NCBI GenBank assembly: GCA_900104855.1
Contig: FNSS01000001.1
Span: 6,829,001 to 6,893,000, forward strand
Length of the DNA: 64,000 nucleotides
Direction of reading: 5' to 3'
From: Rhizobiales bacterium GAS188
GTDB lineage: Bacteria > Pseudomonadota > Alphaproteobacteria > Rhizobiales > Beijerinckiaceae
Made by a program: the position numbers and the translations under genes. Positions 35,108 to 43,366 of this stretch are shown here, one piece after another (position 1 is the first letter of the stretch; each line of letters opens with the position of its first letter). The notes beneath the pieces are model-generated. The model worked only from the letters and a program-made list of their open reading frames with translations. It made no database searches and had not been told where the DNA came from.

Positions 35108-36217
35108 TCAGCCGCCGGTCACGCTCATATGGCGGCCGACTGAAGGCTCGGAGCGCTGGCGCTCGATGACGAAATCATGGCCCTTCGGCTTGCGCGCAAT
35201 GGCCTCGACGATCGCCTGGTCGATGAGCTCGTCGCCGGGCGAGGCGCGCAAGGCGCTGCGCAGGTCGGCAGCGTCCTCCTGGCCGAGGCACATATAGAGG
35301 GTGCCGGTGCAGGTCACCCGCACCCGGTTGCAGCTCTCGCAGAAATTATGGGTCAGCGGCGTGATGAAACCCAACAGGCCGCCGGTCTCCTTGACCCGCA
35401 CATAACGGGCAGGACCCCCGCTCGAATGATCGAGGTCGTCGAGGGTGAATTCCTTGGCGAGGCGTGCCCGCACCAGGGACAGGGGCAGATATTGGTCCGA
35501 GCGCATCGTGGTCAGCTCGCCGAGCGGCATCACCTCGATCAGCGTCAGCCCATGTCCCTCGCCATGCGCCCAGCGCATGAGCTCGGCGAGCTCATCCTCG
35601 TTCTCGCCCTTCAGCGCCACCGCGTTGATCTTGACCTCGAGCCCCGCGGCGCGCGCCGCCGCGATACCCTCGAACACCTTGCCGATCTCGCCCCAGCGCG
35701 TGAGGCGCCGGAAACGGGCTGGGTCCAAGGTGTCGAGCGAGACATTGACGCGCCTGACGCCGCAATCGGCGAGTTCCTGCGCATAGCGGGCGAGCAGGGT
35801 CGCATTGGTGGTCAGCGTCAATTCCTTGAGCGCGCCGCTCACGAGATGGCGAGACAGCGAGCGGAACAGGCTCATCACGTCGCGCCGCACCAGCGGCTCG
35901 CCGCCGGTGATGCGCAATTTCGTGGTGCCGCGCCGCACGAAGGCGGTGCATAGCCGGTCGAGCTCCTCGAGCGTCAGGAGATCGCGCTTCGGCAGGAAGG
36001 TCATCTCCTCGTTCATGCAGTAGACGCAGCGCAAATCGCAGCGATCCGTCACCGAGACGCGCAGATAGGTGATCGGCCGCATGAAGGGATCGATGAGCGG
36101 GGCAGGGCGCGGCACGGACGATGCCGCGTGACCGCCGGCCCCGCCATCGGGCCGATCGCGGTAGATCTTGCCGCTCCAGATATTGTCAATCCCGGGCATC
36201 ATGGTGCCGATCATCAT
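35108..36217 (-). CDS. moaA: GTP 3',8-cyclase (molybdenum cofactor biosynthesis)
   Basis: A radical SAM enzyme for the first step of molybdopterin synthesis, converting GTP to 3',8-cH2GTP. The SAM cluster motif is C-x3-C-x2-C in [12 protein letters not shown]. The second 4Fe-4S cluster uses [12 protein letters not shown] and a later [16 protein letters not shown] and [15 protein letters not shown] are classic. The C-terminal GG of MSVTGG is the conserved tail needed with MoaC. Up to 369 residues. The start is uncertain among paired ATGs at 36217/36214 and 36202/36199; none has a good RBS. The region before LIDPF is longer than usual. Confidence 0.94.
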   Translation of the reverse strand: MMIGTMMPGIDNIWSGKIYRDRPDGGAGGHAASSVPRPAPLIDPFMRPITYLRVSVTDRCDLRCVYCMNEEMTFLPKRDLLTLEELDRLCTAFVRRGTTKLRITGGEPLVRRDVMSLFRSLSRHLVSGALKELTLTTNATLLARYAQELADCGVRRVNVSLDTLDPARFRRLTRWGEIGKVFEGIAAARAAGLEVKINAVALKGENEDELAELMRWAHGEGHGLTLIEVMPLGELTTMRSDQYLPLSLVRARLAKEFTLDDLDHSSGGPARYVRVKETGGLLGFITPLTHNFCESCNRVRVTCTGTLYMCLGQEDAADLRSALRASPGDELIDQAIVEAIARKPKGHDFVIERQRSEPSVGRHMSVTGG

Positions 36218-36348
36218 GGAATTAGGGCTGGCCGTCCGCCGTCAACATAAGCTCAGTTCATGGGCGTGCAAGCAGTGTCCGGGCCGGATTCGGCATGGCT
36301 GCCGGGCCGGGAGCGTGTCTTCGGCCGCTCTTGTGCCCATCGGCCATG

Positions 36349-36371
36349 AAAAAAGCCGGCGCGAGGCCGGC
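36349..36371 (-). terminator. Rho-independent terminator (minus strand), separated from ykuD by an IS
   Basis: On the minus strand GCCGGC (36366-36371), a 5-nt loop, and GCCGGC (36355-36360) are followed by six Ts (As at 36349-36354). The nearest upstream minus-strand gene is the L,D-transpeptidase, whose stop is 1.7 kb away. Removing the inserted IS would bring the two to about 110 bp. Confidence 0.7.
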
Positions 36372-36401
36372 CTTGATGTGCACCTGGGACCGCGGGCGTC
36401 T

Positions 36402-38005
36402 GAGGCTGTGAGTTTTTGATTGCTCCGCGTTTGTCTTGCTGATTCTCTTCGTCGGAGGGCGCGGAGGATTCGGGATGACGACGGACGGTTTGTTTGACGA
36501 TCTCCCTGAAGGTGAGGCTCCGCGGCAGGCTGGGTCAAGCGCTGCCGAGGCGCGCGTATCGCGGCCCGCTCGCGATCAGATTGGCTGGGAGATGGTCGAT
36601 CTCGATCAGCTGGTATCGCAGGATCATCCGGTTCGTCTGGTGGTGAGCTTTGTGGCGGGCCTTGACCTGTCGGCGCTGTATTCGGCGATCCAGGCGCGGG
36701 CAGACGGGCCTGGCCGCAATGCGATCGACCCGGCGCTGTTGCTGGGGCTTTGGCTGTTCGCGACGGTTGAGGGCGTGGGCAGTGCACGGGAGCTGGCGCG
36801 ACTTTGCACACAGGATCTGCCCTATCGCTGGCTCTGCGGTGGCGTGGGGGTGAACCACCACGCTTTGAGTGATTTTCGCAGCTCTCATGTCGAGCTTTTG
36901 GATCGGCTGTTGACCGACAGCGTGACGGCTCTTGTGGCGGATGGCTTGGTGAGCCTGGAACAGCTGGCCCATGACGGCGTGCGGGTGCGAGCATCGGCGG
37001 GAGCGTCGTCGTTTCGCCGCGGGGATCGTCTTTCCAAGATCCGGGCTGAGATGGAAGATCGCGTGAAGACGCTTCGCGCCGAGCTCGAGAGCGCGCCCGA
37101 CGCCAGCCAGAAGCGCAAGCTGGACAGAGCCGCACGGGCGACGGCCGACCGCTTGGAGCGCTGCCGGAAGGCGCAAGAACGCTTGCGTGAGCTGGAGGCC
37201 GAGCGTGCCAAGCTGCCGAAGAAGGACCGGGTCGATCCCAAAACCGGCGAGGACAAACCGCTACGTGTCTCCGTCACCGATCCGCAGGCGAGAGTGATGC
37301 GGATGGCGGCGGGAGAATACCGACCGGCCTACAACATCCAGGTGTCTTGTGATCCCGACACCTTGGTGGCAGTCGCCATGTCGGTGCACGACACCGGCGT
37401 CGACGCCGGACAGCTTCGGCCGGCCCTCGAGCAGATTGAGAGGCGTTACCAGAAGCGCCCTTCGGTCATTCTGGCCGATTGCGGGTTCTGCAGCAAAGAC
37501 GACATCTCTTGGTCGCACCTGCACGGGGTGACGACCATTGTCCCCAGCAACAATGAGGCGCGCCGGGGCGATCTGGCTTATGCGACGACTTACAAGGGTC
37601 ACATGCCCGGCATAGCGGAATGGCGGCGCAGGATGGTCGAGCCTGCCACCAAGGTAGCCTATAAGGCGCGCGGCATGGTCGAATGTGTTTTCGCCCAGTT
37701 CCGCAACCGGGGGTTGCGGCTTCTGCGCCTGCGCGGACGCACCAAAGTCAAAGCCGAGGTTCTTCTCCACCTTCTGGCTCACAACATGCTGTGCGGCGCA
37801 CGGCTCAGAGCGGCCGCCACCACCTGAAAGAGCAGCGCACGGTCGCCCTGTCGTTCCCTTCTTGGAGAGCGTAGCAAGCCGGCCAGCGCCGATCGCCCGC
37901 GTCCGCTCGGCCGCCAGCCAAATCCGACTTCAAGGTCGTCGCATTCCTCCGATCTGGGGATTCCTATCTCCCCACAATATCGGCGGCCCAAAAACTCACA
38001 GCCTC
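36402..38005 (+). mobile_element. Complete IS1182-like insertion sequence, 1604 bp
   Basis: Perfect 17-bp terminal inverted repeats GAGGCTGTGAGTTTTTG at 36402-36418 and, inverted, 37989-38005, flanked by a 3-bp direct repeat TCT (36399-36401 and 38006-38008). One intact transposase gene lies inside. The 161 bp after it hold no gene. The insertion point is the loop of a REP hairpin. Confidence 0.9.
36475..37827 (+). CDS. IS1182-family transposase
   Basis: A 450-residue DDE transposase. An N-terminal DUF772-type region (about residues 20-130; DQIGWEMVDLDQLVSQDHPVR, then DPALLLGLWLFATVEGVGSARELARL) is followed by LAHDGVRVRASAGASSFRR carrying the first catalytic Asp. A coiled Arg/Lys/Glu-rich insert follows (about 190-260). 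The C-terminal DDE_Tnp_1 part has PSVILADCGFCSKDD (second Asp) and RGMVECVFAQFRNRGLRLLRLRG (Glu). The ATG at 36475 has GGAGG 7 nt upstream. The frame is intact, so the element may be active. Confidence 0.92.
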   Translation: MTTDGLFDDLPEGEAPRQAGSSAAEARVSRPARDQIGWEMVDLDQLVSQDHPVRLVVSFVAGLDLSALYSAIQARADGPGRNAIDPALLLGLWLFATVEGVGSARELARLCTQDLPYRWLCGGVGVNHHALSDFRSSHVELLDRLLTDSVTALVADGLVSLEQLAHDGVRVRASAGASSFRRGDRLSKIRAEMEDRVKTLRAELESAPDASQKRKLDRAARATADRLERCRKAQERLRELEAERAKLPKKDRVDPKTGEDKPLRVSVTDPQARVMRMAAGEYRPAYNIQVSCDPDTLVAVAMSVHDTGVDAGQLRPALEQIERRYQKRPSVILADCGFCSKDDISWSHLHGVTTIVPSNNEARRGDLAYATTYKGHMPGIAEWRRRMVEPATKVAYKARGMVECVFAQFRNRGLRLLRLRGRTKVKAEVLLHLLAHNMLCGARLRAAATT

Positions 38006-38088
38006 TCTCGCCCGCCCTTGCGAACGTCGAGGCCGCCACGTCGGGGAGAAGGGCGACCGAGACGGTCGCGGTCCCGGGGGAGGGCGCC

Positions 38089-38664
38089 TCAGCGCAGCAC
38101 GACCACCCGCGTGCCGACCTTCACGCGCTCATAGAGATCGACCACGTCGTCATTGGTCATGCGGATGCAGCCCGAGGACACGGCCTGGCCGATCGTCTCC
38201 GGCTCGTTCGAGCCATGGATGCGGAACAGGGTCGAGCCGAGATACATGGCGCGCGCGCCGAGCGGGTTGTCGACGCCGCCCGCCATATGGCGCGGCAGGT
38301 CGGGGCGGCGGCGCAGCATCTGCGCCGGAGGCGTCCATTCCGGCCATTCCTTCTTCATACTGACGGCGTTGACGCCGCCCCAGGAAAAGCCCGGACGGCC
38401 GACGCCCACGCCGTATTTCATCGCCTGATGGTCCGGCAGGATGTAATAGAGGCGGCGCTCCTCGGTGGAGATGACGATCATGCCGGGCCCGTAGGGGCCG
38501 TTATAGGCGACCTGCTCGCGCGGGATCGGGGTGTAGCCGACGCGGCTGTCGGCGGCGATCTGCGGGAAGGGCAAATGCGTCAGGGGATCGATGTCATATG
38601 CGCCTGCGGCGGTTGCGAACGAGACACCACAAGCCAGGGCGGCACAGGCAATGAAACGTCTCAT
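38089..38664 (-). CDS. L,D-transpeptidase (YkuD domain)
   Basis: A 191-residue exported enzyme. Signal peptide MRRFIACAALACGVSFATAAGA (cleaved near residue 22). YkuD catalytic domain at about 60-190: GMIVISTEERRLYYIL at its start and the active-site H-G-S-N ... SSGCIRM motif (about 150-172) with the catalytic Cys. It forms 3-3 peptidoglycan cross-links or anchors outer-membrane proteins. The ATG at 38662-38664 fits the signal peptide. The insertion of REP copy a with its IS lies just after the stop codon, cutting the gene off from its terminator. Confidence 0.92.
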   Translation of the reverse strand: MRRFIACAALACGVSFATAAGAYDIDPLTHLPFPQIAADSRVGYTPIPREQVAYNGPYGPGMIVISTEERRLYYILPDHQAMKYGVGVGRPGFSWGGVNAVSMKKEWPEWTPPAQMLRRRPDLPRHMAGGVDNPLGARAMYLGSTLFRIHGSNEPETIGQAVSSGCIRMTNDDVVDLYERVKVGTRVVVLR

Positions 38665-38880
38665 GAGCGGATTTCCATCGTGAACTAGCGGATCAAATCG
38701 CCTGAACCATCCGCCACGCATCAATTGGGGCGTGAATCGGACGCTTCGATGGCGATAAAAGCGCTAACCCGAACACGGCGCAGCCGCAATGCGCCTTCGC
38801 GAATTTGTGTGTCCCGCAATGCTGTCTGAAAGAAGCCGTGTCTTTTTCGCAACATGCGGCCCGCTGGGACCGTGGCCCCT

Positions 38881-38961
38881 GGGACCGCGGGCATCCTGCC
38901 CGCTCTTGTGCAGGGCGAGGCTCCACGCCGGGAAGAAGGGCGACCAGGATGGTCGCGGTCC
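38881..38961. repeat. Family-1 REP element copy b
   Basis: An 81-bp double-hairpin element in the 306-bp space between ykuD and the DUF815 ATPase gene. Hairpin A reads GCGGGCA-TCC-TGCCCGC, a compensated change from the usual GCGGGCG/CGCCCGC. Hairpin B reads GCGACCA-GGA-TGGTCGC in the reversed strand sense. Nothing else was recognised in the gap. Confidence 0.88.
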
Positions 38962-38970
38962 AACGAGGCT

Positions 38971-39909
38971 TCAGCTCCCCGGAGCGATACGCACCCCGCT
39001 GCGGCCCGCCAGGTCCTGTACGAATTGCCAGGCGACGCGCCCGGAACGGGCTCCGCGCGTCGTTGCCCATTCGAGCGCCTCGGCATGGACCTGCTTTTTG
39101 TCGATCTTCAGGTTAAAGTCGAAATATGCGACATAACCATCGACCATTGCTAGATATTCGTCCTGGCCGCATTTGTGGAATCCAAGCCAGAGGCCGAAGC
39201 GGTCGGAGAGCGAGACCTTTTCTTCGACGGCCTCGCCCGGATTGATCGCGGTCGAGCGCTCATTCTCCATCATGTCGCGCGGCAACAGGTGGCGGCGATT
39301 CGACGTCGCGTAGAACAGCACATTGCCGGGGCGACCTTCGATTCCCCCCTCCAGCACCGCCTTCAGCGATTTGTAGGAGGCATCGCCCGCATCGAAAGAC
39401 AAATCGTCGCAGAACACCAGGATCTGATGCGGATCGGCGCGCAACAATCCCATCAGCAGCGGCAACGCCTCGATGTCTTCGCGGTGGATTTCGACGAGCT
39501 TCAAGCGGCGGCCGGACTGCGCCTCGGAGCGCTTGTTGATCTCGGCATGCACCGCCTTGACCAGCGAGGATTTGCCCATGCCGCGCGCGCCCCATAACAG
39601 GGCGTTATTGGCGGGGAGGTCGCGGGCGAAGCGCTCGGTGTTGTCGAGCAGCAGGTCGCGCGCCTGGTCGATGCCCTTCAGCAGCGGCAGCTCGACGCGA
39701 TTGACGCGCAGCACCGGCTCGAGCCGCTTGAGGTCGGAGCGCCACAGAAAGGCATCCGCGGCCGTGAGGTCGGCGGTGATGACGGGTGCGGGCGCCAGCC
39801 GCTCCAACGCCGCCGCAATGCGCTCGAGCGCCTTGACGGCATGCGCATCGACAGGGGGCGGGGCGGTGGAGCGGCGGTCGTTCACGACAGCATCCTTGCA
39901 CAAAAGCAT
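38971..39909 (-). CDS. DUF815 AAA-type ATPase
   Basis: A protein of about 312 residues. Walker A is GARGMGKSSLVKA (about residue 107), Walker B ILVFCDDLSFD (about 163), and sensor-like FYATSNRRHLLPRD (about 202) follows. This order and the N-terminal helical segment identify DUF815, a poorly characterised cytoplasmic ATPase widespread in alphaproteobacteria. The C-terminal LEWATTRGARSGRVAWQFVQDL helix is also typical. The ATG at 39909 is used; a GTG at 39885 with AAGGA at ideal spacing is an equally good start. Function unknown. Confidence 0.86.
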   Translation of the reverse strand: MLLCKDAVVNDRRSTAPPPVDAHAVKALERIAAALERLAPAPVITADLTAADAFLWRSDLKRLEPVLRVNRVELPLLKGIDQARDLLLDNTERFARDLPANNALLWGARGMGKSSLVKAVHAEINKRSEAQSGRRLKLVEIHREDIEALPLLMGLLRADPHQILVFCDDLSFDAGDASYKSLKAVLEGGIEGRPGNVLFYATSNRRHLLPRDMMENERSTAINPGEAVEEKVSLSDRFGLWLGFHKCGQDEYLAMVDGYVAYFDFNLKIDKKQVHAEALEWATTRGARSGRVAWQFVQDLAGRSGVRIAPGS

Positions 39910-40101
39910 CCTTAAATGAGGAGGCCCACATAGTCAGGCTCGGGCGCTGCGTCCATGCAAGGTTTTCGCATAGGAGCCCTGATGGGGGTGGTCCTTTGGC
40001 GTGTTGGGGCTTGCGCGGCGCGGCCGTTCCTGGAAGCATGGGCCGATGCGGCGCCGTGGCGTCCGGCGACCGTTCACAAGAAGCGAAGCGGGAGGCCGGT
40101 C

Positions 40102-42171
40102 ATGGGTTATACGAATGGTTCGTCAGGAGGCGAGCACGGCGTGGGGCCGCGATTGATCGCGATCGTCGGCCCCTTCCAGAGCGGCAAGACGACGCTTCTC
40201 GAGGCCATGCTGGCGCGCGCGGGCGCCATCACCCGCCAGGGCAGCGTGCGCGAGGGATCCAGCATCGGGGATTCGAGCCCCGAGGCGCGCGCCCATGCGA
40301 TGAGCGTCGAGGCGAATATCGCGACCGCCGATTACCTGGGTGACCGCTACACCTTCGTCGATTGCCCGGGCTCGGTCGAGTTCGCCCATGAGATGCGGAA
40401 CGTCCTTCCCGTCTGCGACGCCGCGATCGTCGTCTGCGAGGCCGATGCCAAGAAGACGCCGGCCCTGCAGGTGATCATGCGCCAGCTCGAGGAGATCGGC
40501 CTGCCGCGCATCCTGTTCCTCAACAAGATCGATGCAGCGACCACCCGCGTGCGAGACACGCTCGCCATGCTGCAGCCTGCCTCCCGCACCCCGCTTCTTT
40601 TGCGCCAGATCCCGATCTGGAAGGACGATATCGCGACCGGCTTCATCGATCTCGCCCTGGAACGCGCCTTCGTCTATCGCGAACATGCCGCCTCGACCGT
40701 CGTCGATTTGCCGGCCGACGAGTTCGACCGCAAGAAGGAGGCCCGCTTCTCGATGTTGGAGCGCCTGGCCGATTACGACGATGCGCTGATGGAGGAGCTG
40801 ATCTCCGATATCGAGCCGTCGCGCGACAAGGTCTTCGAGGACATGGTCAAGGAGCTGCGTTCGGGGCATCTCGTGCCCCTGATGATCGGCGCGACCGATC
40901 GCGGCAACGGCGTCACGCGGCTGCTCAAGGCGCTGCGCCACGAAGTGCCGGGCATCGCGCGCACAGCTGAGCGGCTTGGGCTTAAGGCGGAGGGCCCGGC
41001 GCTCGCCCATGTGATGCGCAGCATCCACACCGCCCATGGCGGCAAGCTCTCCCTCGCCCGCGTCCTGCGCGGCAGCTTCGCCGACGGCACGACCGTGACC
41101 GGCTCGGGCGGGGCCGAGGAGCGGATCGCCGGCCTGTCGCGCCTGATGGGGACGAGCGCCACCAAAGTGACCAAGGCCGAGCTCGGCGATACCTTAACCT
41201 TCCTGCGGCTCGATCACATCGCCACGGGGGATTGCTTCACCGACACCAGGGAGGCGCCGGCGAGGCTCGAGCGCTCCGAACCCATCCAGCCGGTCCAGGT
41301 CTTTGCGCTGCGGGTGAAGGACCGCAAGGACGAGGTGCGCCTCGCCGCGGCGCTCGCCAAGCTCGTCGACGAGGACCCCTCGCTCAACTTCGTCCAGGAT
41401 CAGGAGACGGGGGAGCTGCGCCTCGCCGGCCAGGGCGAGATGCATCTGCGCTTCGCGCTCGAGCGGCTGAACTCCCGCTTCGGGGTGACGGCGGATGCGC
41501 GCAAGCCCAATGTCGCCTATCGGGAGACGATCAAGGAGGCGGTGTCGGTGCGCGGCCGGCACAAGAAGCAGTCGGGCGGGCATGGCCAGTTCGGCGATGT
41601 CGTCATCGACGTGAAGCCGCGTCGGCGCGGCGACGGCTTCGCTTTCGACGAGAAGGTGCATGGCGGCACCGTGCCGCGCCAGTATTTCTCTTCGGTCGAA
41701 GCGGGCGTGAAGGATGCGCTCAATCGCGGCCCGCTCGGCTTCCCGGTGGTCGATGTCGCGGTGACGCTCACCGACGGCTCCTATCATTCGGTCGACTCCT
41801 CCGACATGGCGTTTCGCGCCGCCGCCAAGGTCGCTATCGGCGAGGCGCTGCCGAAGGCGCGCCCTGTGCTGCTCGAGCCGATCCTCTCGGTCGATATCGC
41901 GGTGCCGACCGAGGCGATGTCGCGGGCGACAGGCCTTGTGGCGGCGCGCCGGGGACAGATCCTCGGCTATGACGCACGTCCCGGCTGGGAGGGCTGGGAC
42001 GTGCTCAAGGCGCAGATCCCGGAGGCCGAGATCGGCGATCTGATCGTGGAATTGCGTTCGGCGACTGCCGGTGTCGGCAGCTATGCCTCGCATTTCGACC
42101 ATCTCGCCGAAGTCAACGGCAAGCCGGCCGATGCGATCATCGCCCAGCACAGGATGCAGCGCGCCGAGTAG
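40102..42171 (+). CDS. Elongation factor G-like GTPase (FusA2 type)
   Basis: A 689-residue EF-G paralogue. The G domain has GPFQSGKTTLLEAML (G1, about residue 23), VDCPGSVEFAHEM (G3-like, about 91) and LFLNKIDAA (G4, about 142). Domain IV carries KKQSGGHGQFGDVVIDVKP (about 490), and domain V ends near QHRMQRAE. Compared with canonical EF-G the G1 loop is altered (PFQSGKT for HIDAGKT) and the switch 1 region is different, marking the EF-G2/FusA2-like group whose translocase role is unproven. The ATG at 40102 has GGGAGG 6 nt upstream. Confidence 0.88.
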   Translation: MGYTNGSSGGEHGVGPRLIAIVGPFQSGKTTLLEAMLARAGAITRQGSVREGSSIGDSSPEARAHAMSVEANIATADYLGDRYTFVDCPGSVEFAHEMRNVLPVCDAAIVVCEADAKKTPALQVIMRQLEEIGLPRILFLNKIDAATTRVRDTLAMLQPASRTPLLLRQIPIWKDDIATGFIDLALERAFVYREHAASTVVDLPADEFDRKKEARFSMLERLADYDDALMEELISDIEPSRDKVFEDMVKELRSGHLVPLMIGATDRGNGVTRLLKALRHEVPGIARTAERLGLKAEGPALAHVMRSIHTAHGGKLSLARVLRGSFADGTTVTGSGGAEERIAGLSRLMGTSATKVTKAELGDTLTFLRLDHIATGDCFTDTREAPARLERSEPIQPVQVFALRVKDRKDEVRLAAALAKLVDEDPSLNFVQDQETGELRLAGQGEMHLRFALERLNSRFGVTADARKPNVAYRETIKEAVSVRGRHKKQSGGHGQFGDVVIDVKPRRRGDGFAFDEKVHGGTVPRQYFSSVEAGVKDALNRGPLGFPVVDVAVTLTDGSYHSVDSSDMAFRAAAKVAIGEALPKARPVLLEPILSVDIAVPTEAMSRATGLVAARRGQILGYDARPGWEGWDVLKAQIPEAEIGDLIVELRSATAGVGSYASHFDHLAEVNGKPADAIIAQHRMQRAE

Positions 42172-42468
42172 GGGCGGGGTCCCCTTGGTGCCAATGCGGG
42201 AATGGGGATTTGGAGCCCGTGGGCGCCGGCGCTCGGCTCTCCCATGATTAAGGCACGGCTTGGCGCGAAAGTTGCCTGTCGACCATCAAAGCTGCATGGC
42301 GGCCAGCTCTCGGCGACACGGATGATCGTGTTGAAGCGAGTGATCTTGCTGGTAAGAGGAGAGGGATCTTGCTGACGAGAGAGTTCTTGCAAGAGAATTC
42401 TTCTCGGAGAGCTCTTTCAAGCGAGCTCTTGGCACCAGCAGCGGTCTCGGCGAAGGGAGAGATTGCGC
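42172..42468. other. 297-nt intergenic region with purine-rich repeats
   Basis: Between the EF-G-like gene and the ChaC-like gene. The 3' half (about 42345-42425) has repeated TCTTGC/GAGAG blocks, including the imperfect palindrome TTCTTGCAAGAGA. No gene or terminator with a T-run was recognised. Confidence 0.4.
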
Positions 42469-43203
42469 ATGCAGGATGATCAGGCCGCCGGGGAGAATTC
42501 GCCGGCGAGCTACACCATCACGCGCGAGCGCTTGCGCGACGGTTCCCATCTCGCCCAATTGCGGGCCCGCGCGCTCCCCGGTTTCCCGATCCGTTCCGAT
42601 GAGGAGATCGAAGCCTCGCTCAAGCAGGCGCTCGCCGGCCGGCCGGACAAGGGCGATGTCTGGGTGTTCGGCTATGGCTCGCTCATCTGGAATCCCGCTT
42701 TCGAATTCGCCGAGAAGCGGGTCGCCATGGTGCGCGGCTGGCATCGCCGCTTCTGCCTGTGGCTCAAGGCCGGCCGCGGCACGCCGGAGCTGCCGGGGCT
42801 GATGCTGGCGCTCGATCGCGGCGGCTGCTGTCGCGGCCTCGCCTTCCGTGTCGACAAGGCCAAGGTCGAGGAGGAGCTCCTGATCCTGTGGCGGCGCGAG
42901 ATGCTGAGCGGCTCCTATGACGCACGCTGGGTCGATGCGCAGGCGGATGGCAAGCCCTTGAGGGTGCTCACCTTCGTGGCCAACCGGCGCCATGCCCGCT
43001 TCACCAATCTCCTCTCCGACGACGAGGTGGCGGAGCGGATCGCCGTGGCGCGGGGGCCGCTCGGCAGTTGCGCCGAATATCTCCTCAACACGGTCCATCA
43101 CCTCGAAGCGCTCGGCTTCCGCGACGCCAGCCTCGAACGCATCCGCCACCGCGTCGAGAGGCGGGGGCGCCTGCCTATGGCCGTGGCTGCACTCGGAAGC
43201 TGA
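42469..43203 (+). CDS. ChaC-like gamma-glutamylcyclotransferase
   Basis: A 244-residue cytoplasmic enzyme that cleaves glutathione or gamma-glutamyl peptides to 5-oxoproline. The nucleotide-like binding motif VFGYGSLIWNP (about residues 67-77) is the family signature, with FEFAEKRVAMVRGWHRRFCL, RGGCCRGLAFRV and REMLSGSY (catalytic Glu). The ATG at 42469 has AGGGAGA about 9 nt upstream. It ends 60 bp before a large perfect inverted repeat and converges with the ECF42 sigma gene. Confidence 0.92.
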   Translation: MQDDQAAGENSPASYTITRERLRDGSHLAQLRARALPGFPIRSDEEIEASLKQALAGRPDKGDVWVFGYGSLIWNPAFEFAEKRVAMVRGWHRRFCLWLKAGRGTPELPGLMLALDRGGCCRGLAFRVDKAKVEEELLILWRREMLSGSYDARWVDAQADGKPLRVLTFVANRRHARFTNLLSDDEVAERIAVARGPLGSCAEYLLNTVHHLEALGFRDASLERIRHRVERRGRLPMAVAALGS

Positions 43204-43262
43204 GGGCCGGTCGGAGAATCGTCATTCGATCAGCCGGAGCGTGTTCGAACCGCCCCCCACCA

Positions 43263-43325
43263 CGAAGCCGGCTGGAAGCCGGCGGTCCAATCTTCCCTTG
43301 GACCGCCGGCTTCCAGCCGGCTTCG
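43263..43325. repeat. Perfect 28-bp inverted repeat with 7-nt loop
   Basis: Left arm 43263-43290, loop TCTTCCC 43291-43297, right arm 43298-43325; all 28 positions pair. The arms are built from AAGCCGGCTGGAAGCCGGCGG. It lies between convergent genes and would form a very stable hairpin, suitable as a two-way terminator, but it also looks like a mobile palindromic repeat. Confidence 0.92.
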
Positions 43326-43366
43326 CCATATGCGATTCGACGATTCGCGCACGAAGCTTGAGCGGC

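Larger units (their letters stand above)
36386..38075. repeat. Family-1 REP element copy a, split by the IS
   Basis: Left part 36386-36401 (GGGACCGCGGGCGTCT) and right part 38006-38075 (TCTCGCCCGCCC... ending GGTCGCGGTCCC). Joining them and removing one TCT gives an intact double-hairpin element equivalent to copies at 49064 and 49153. It lies between moaA/terminator and ykuD. Confidence 0.9.
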
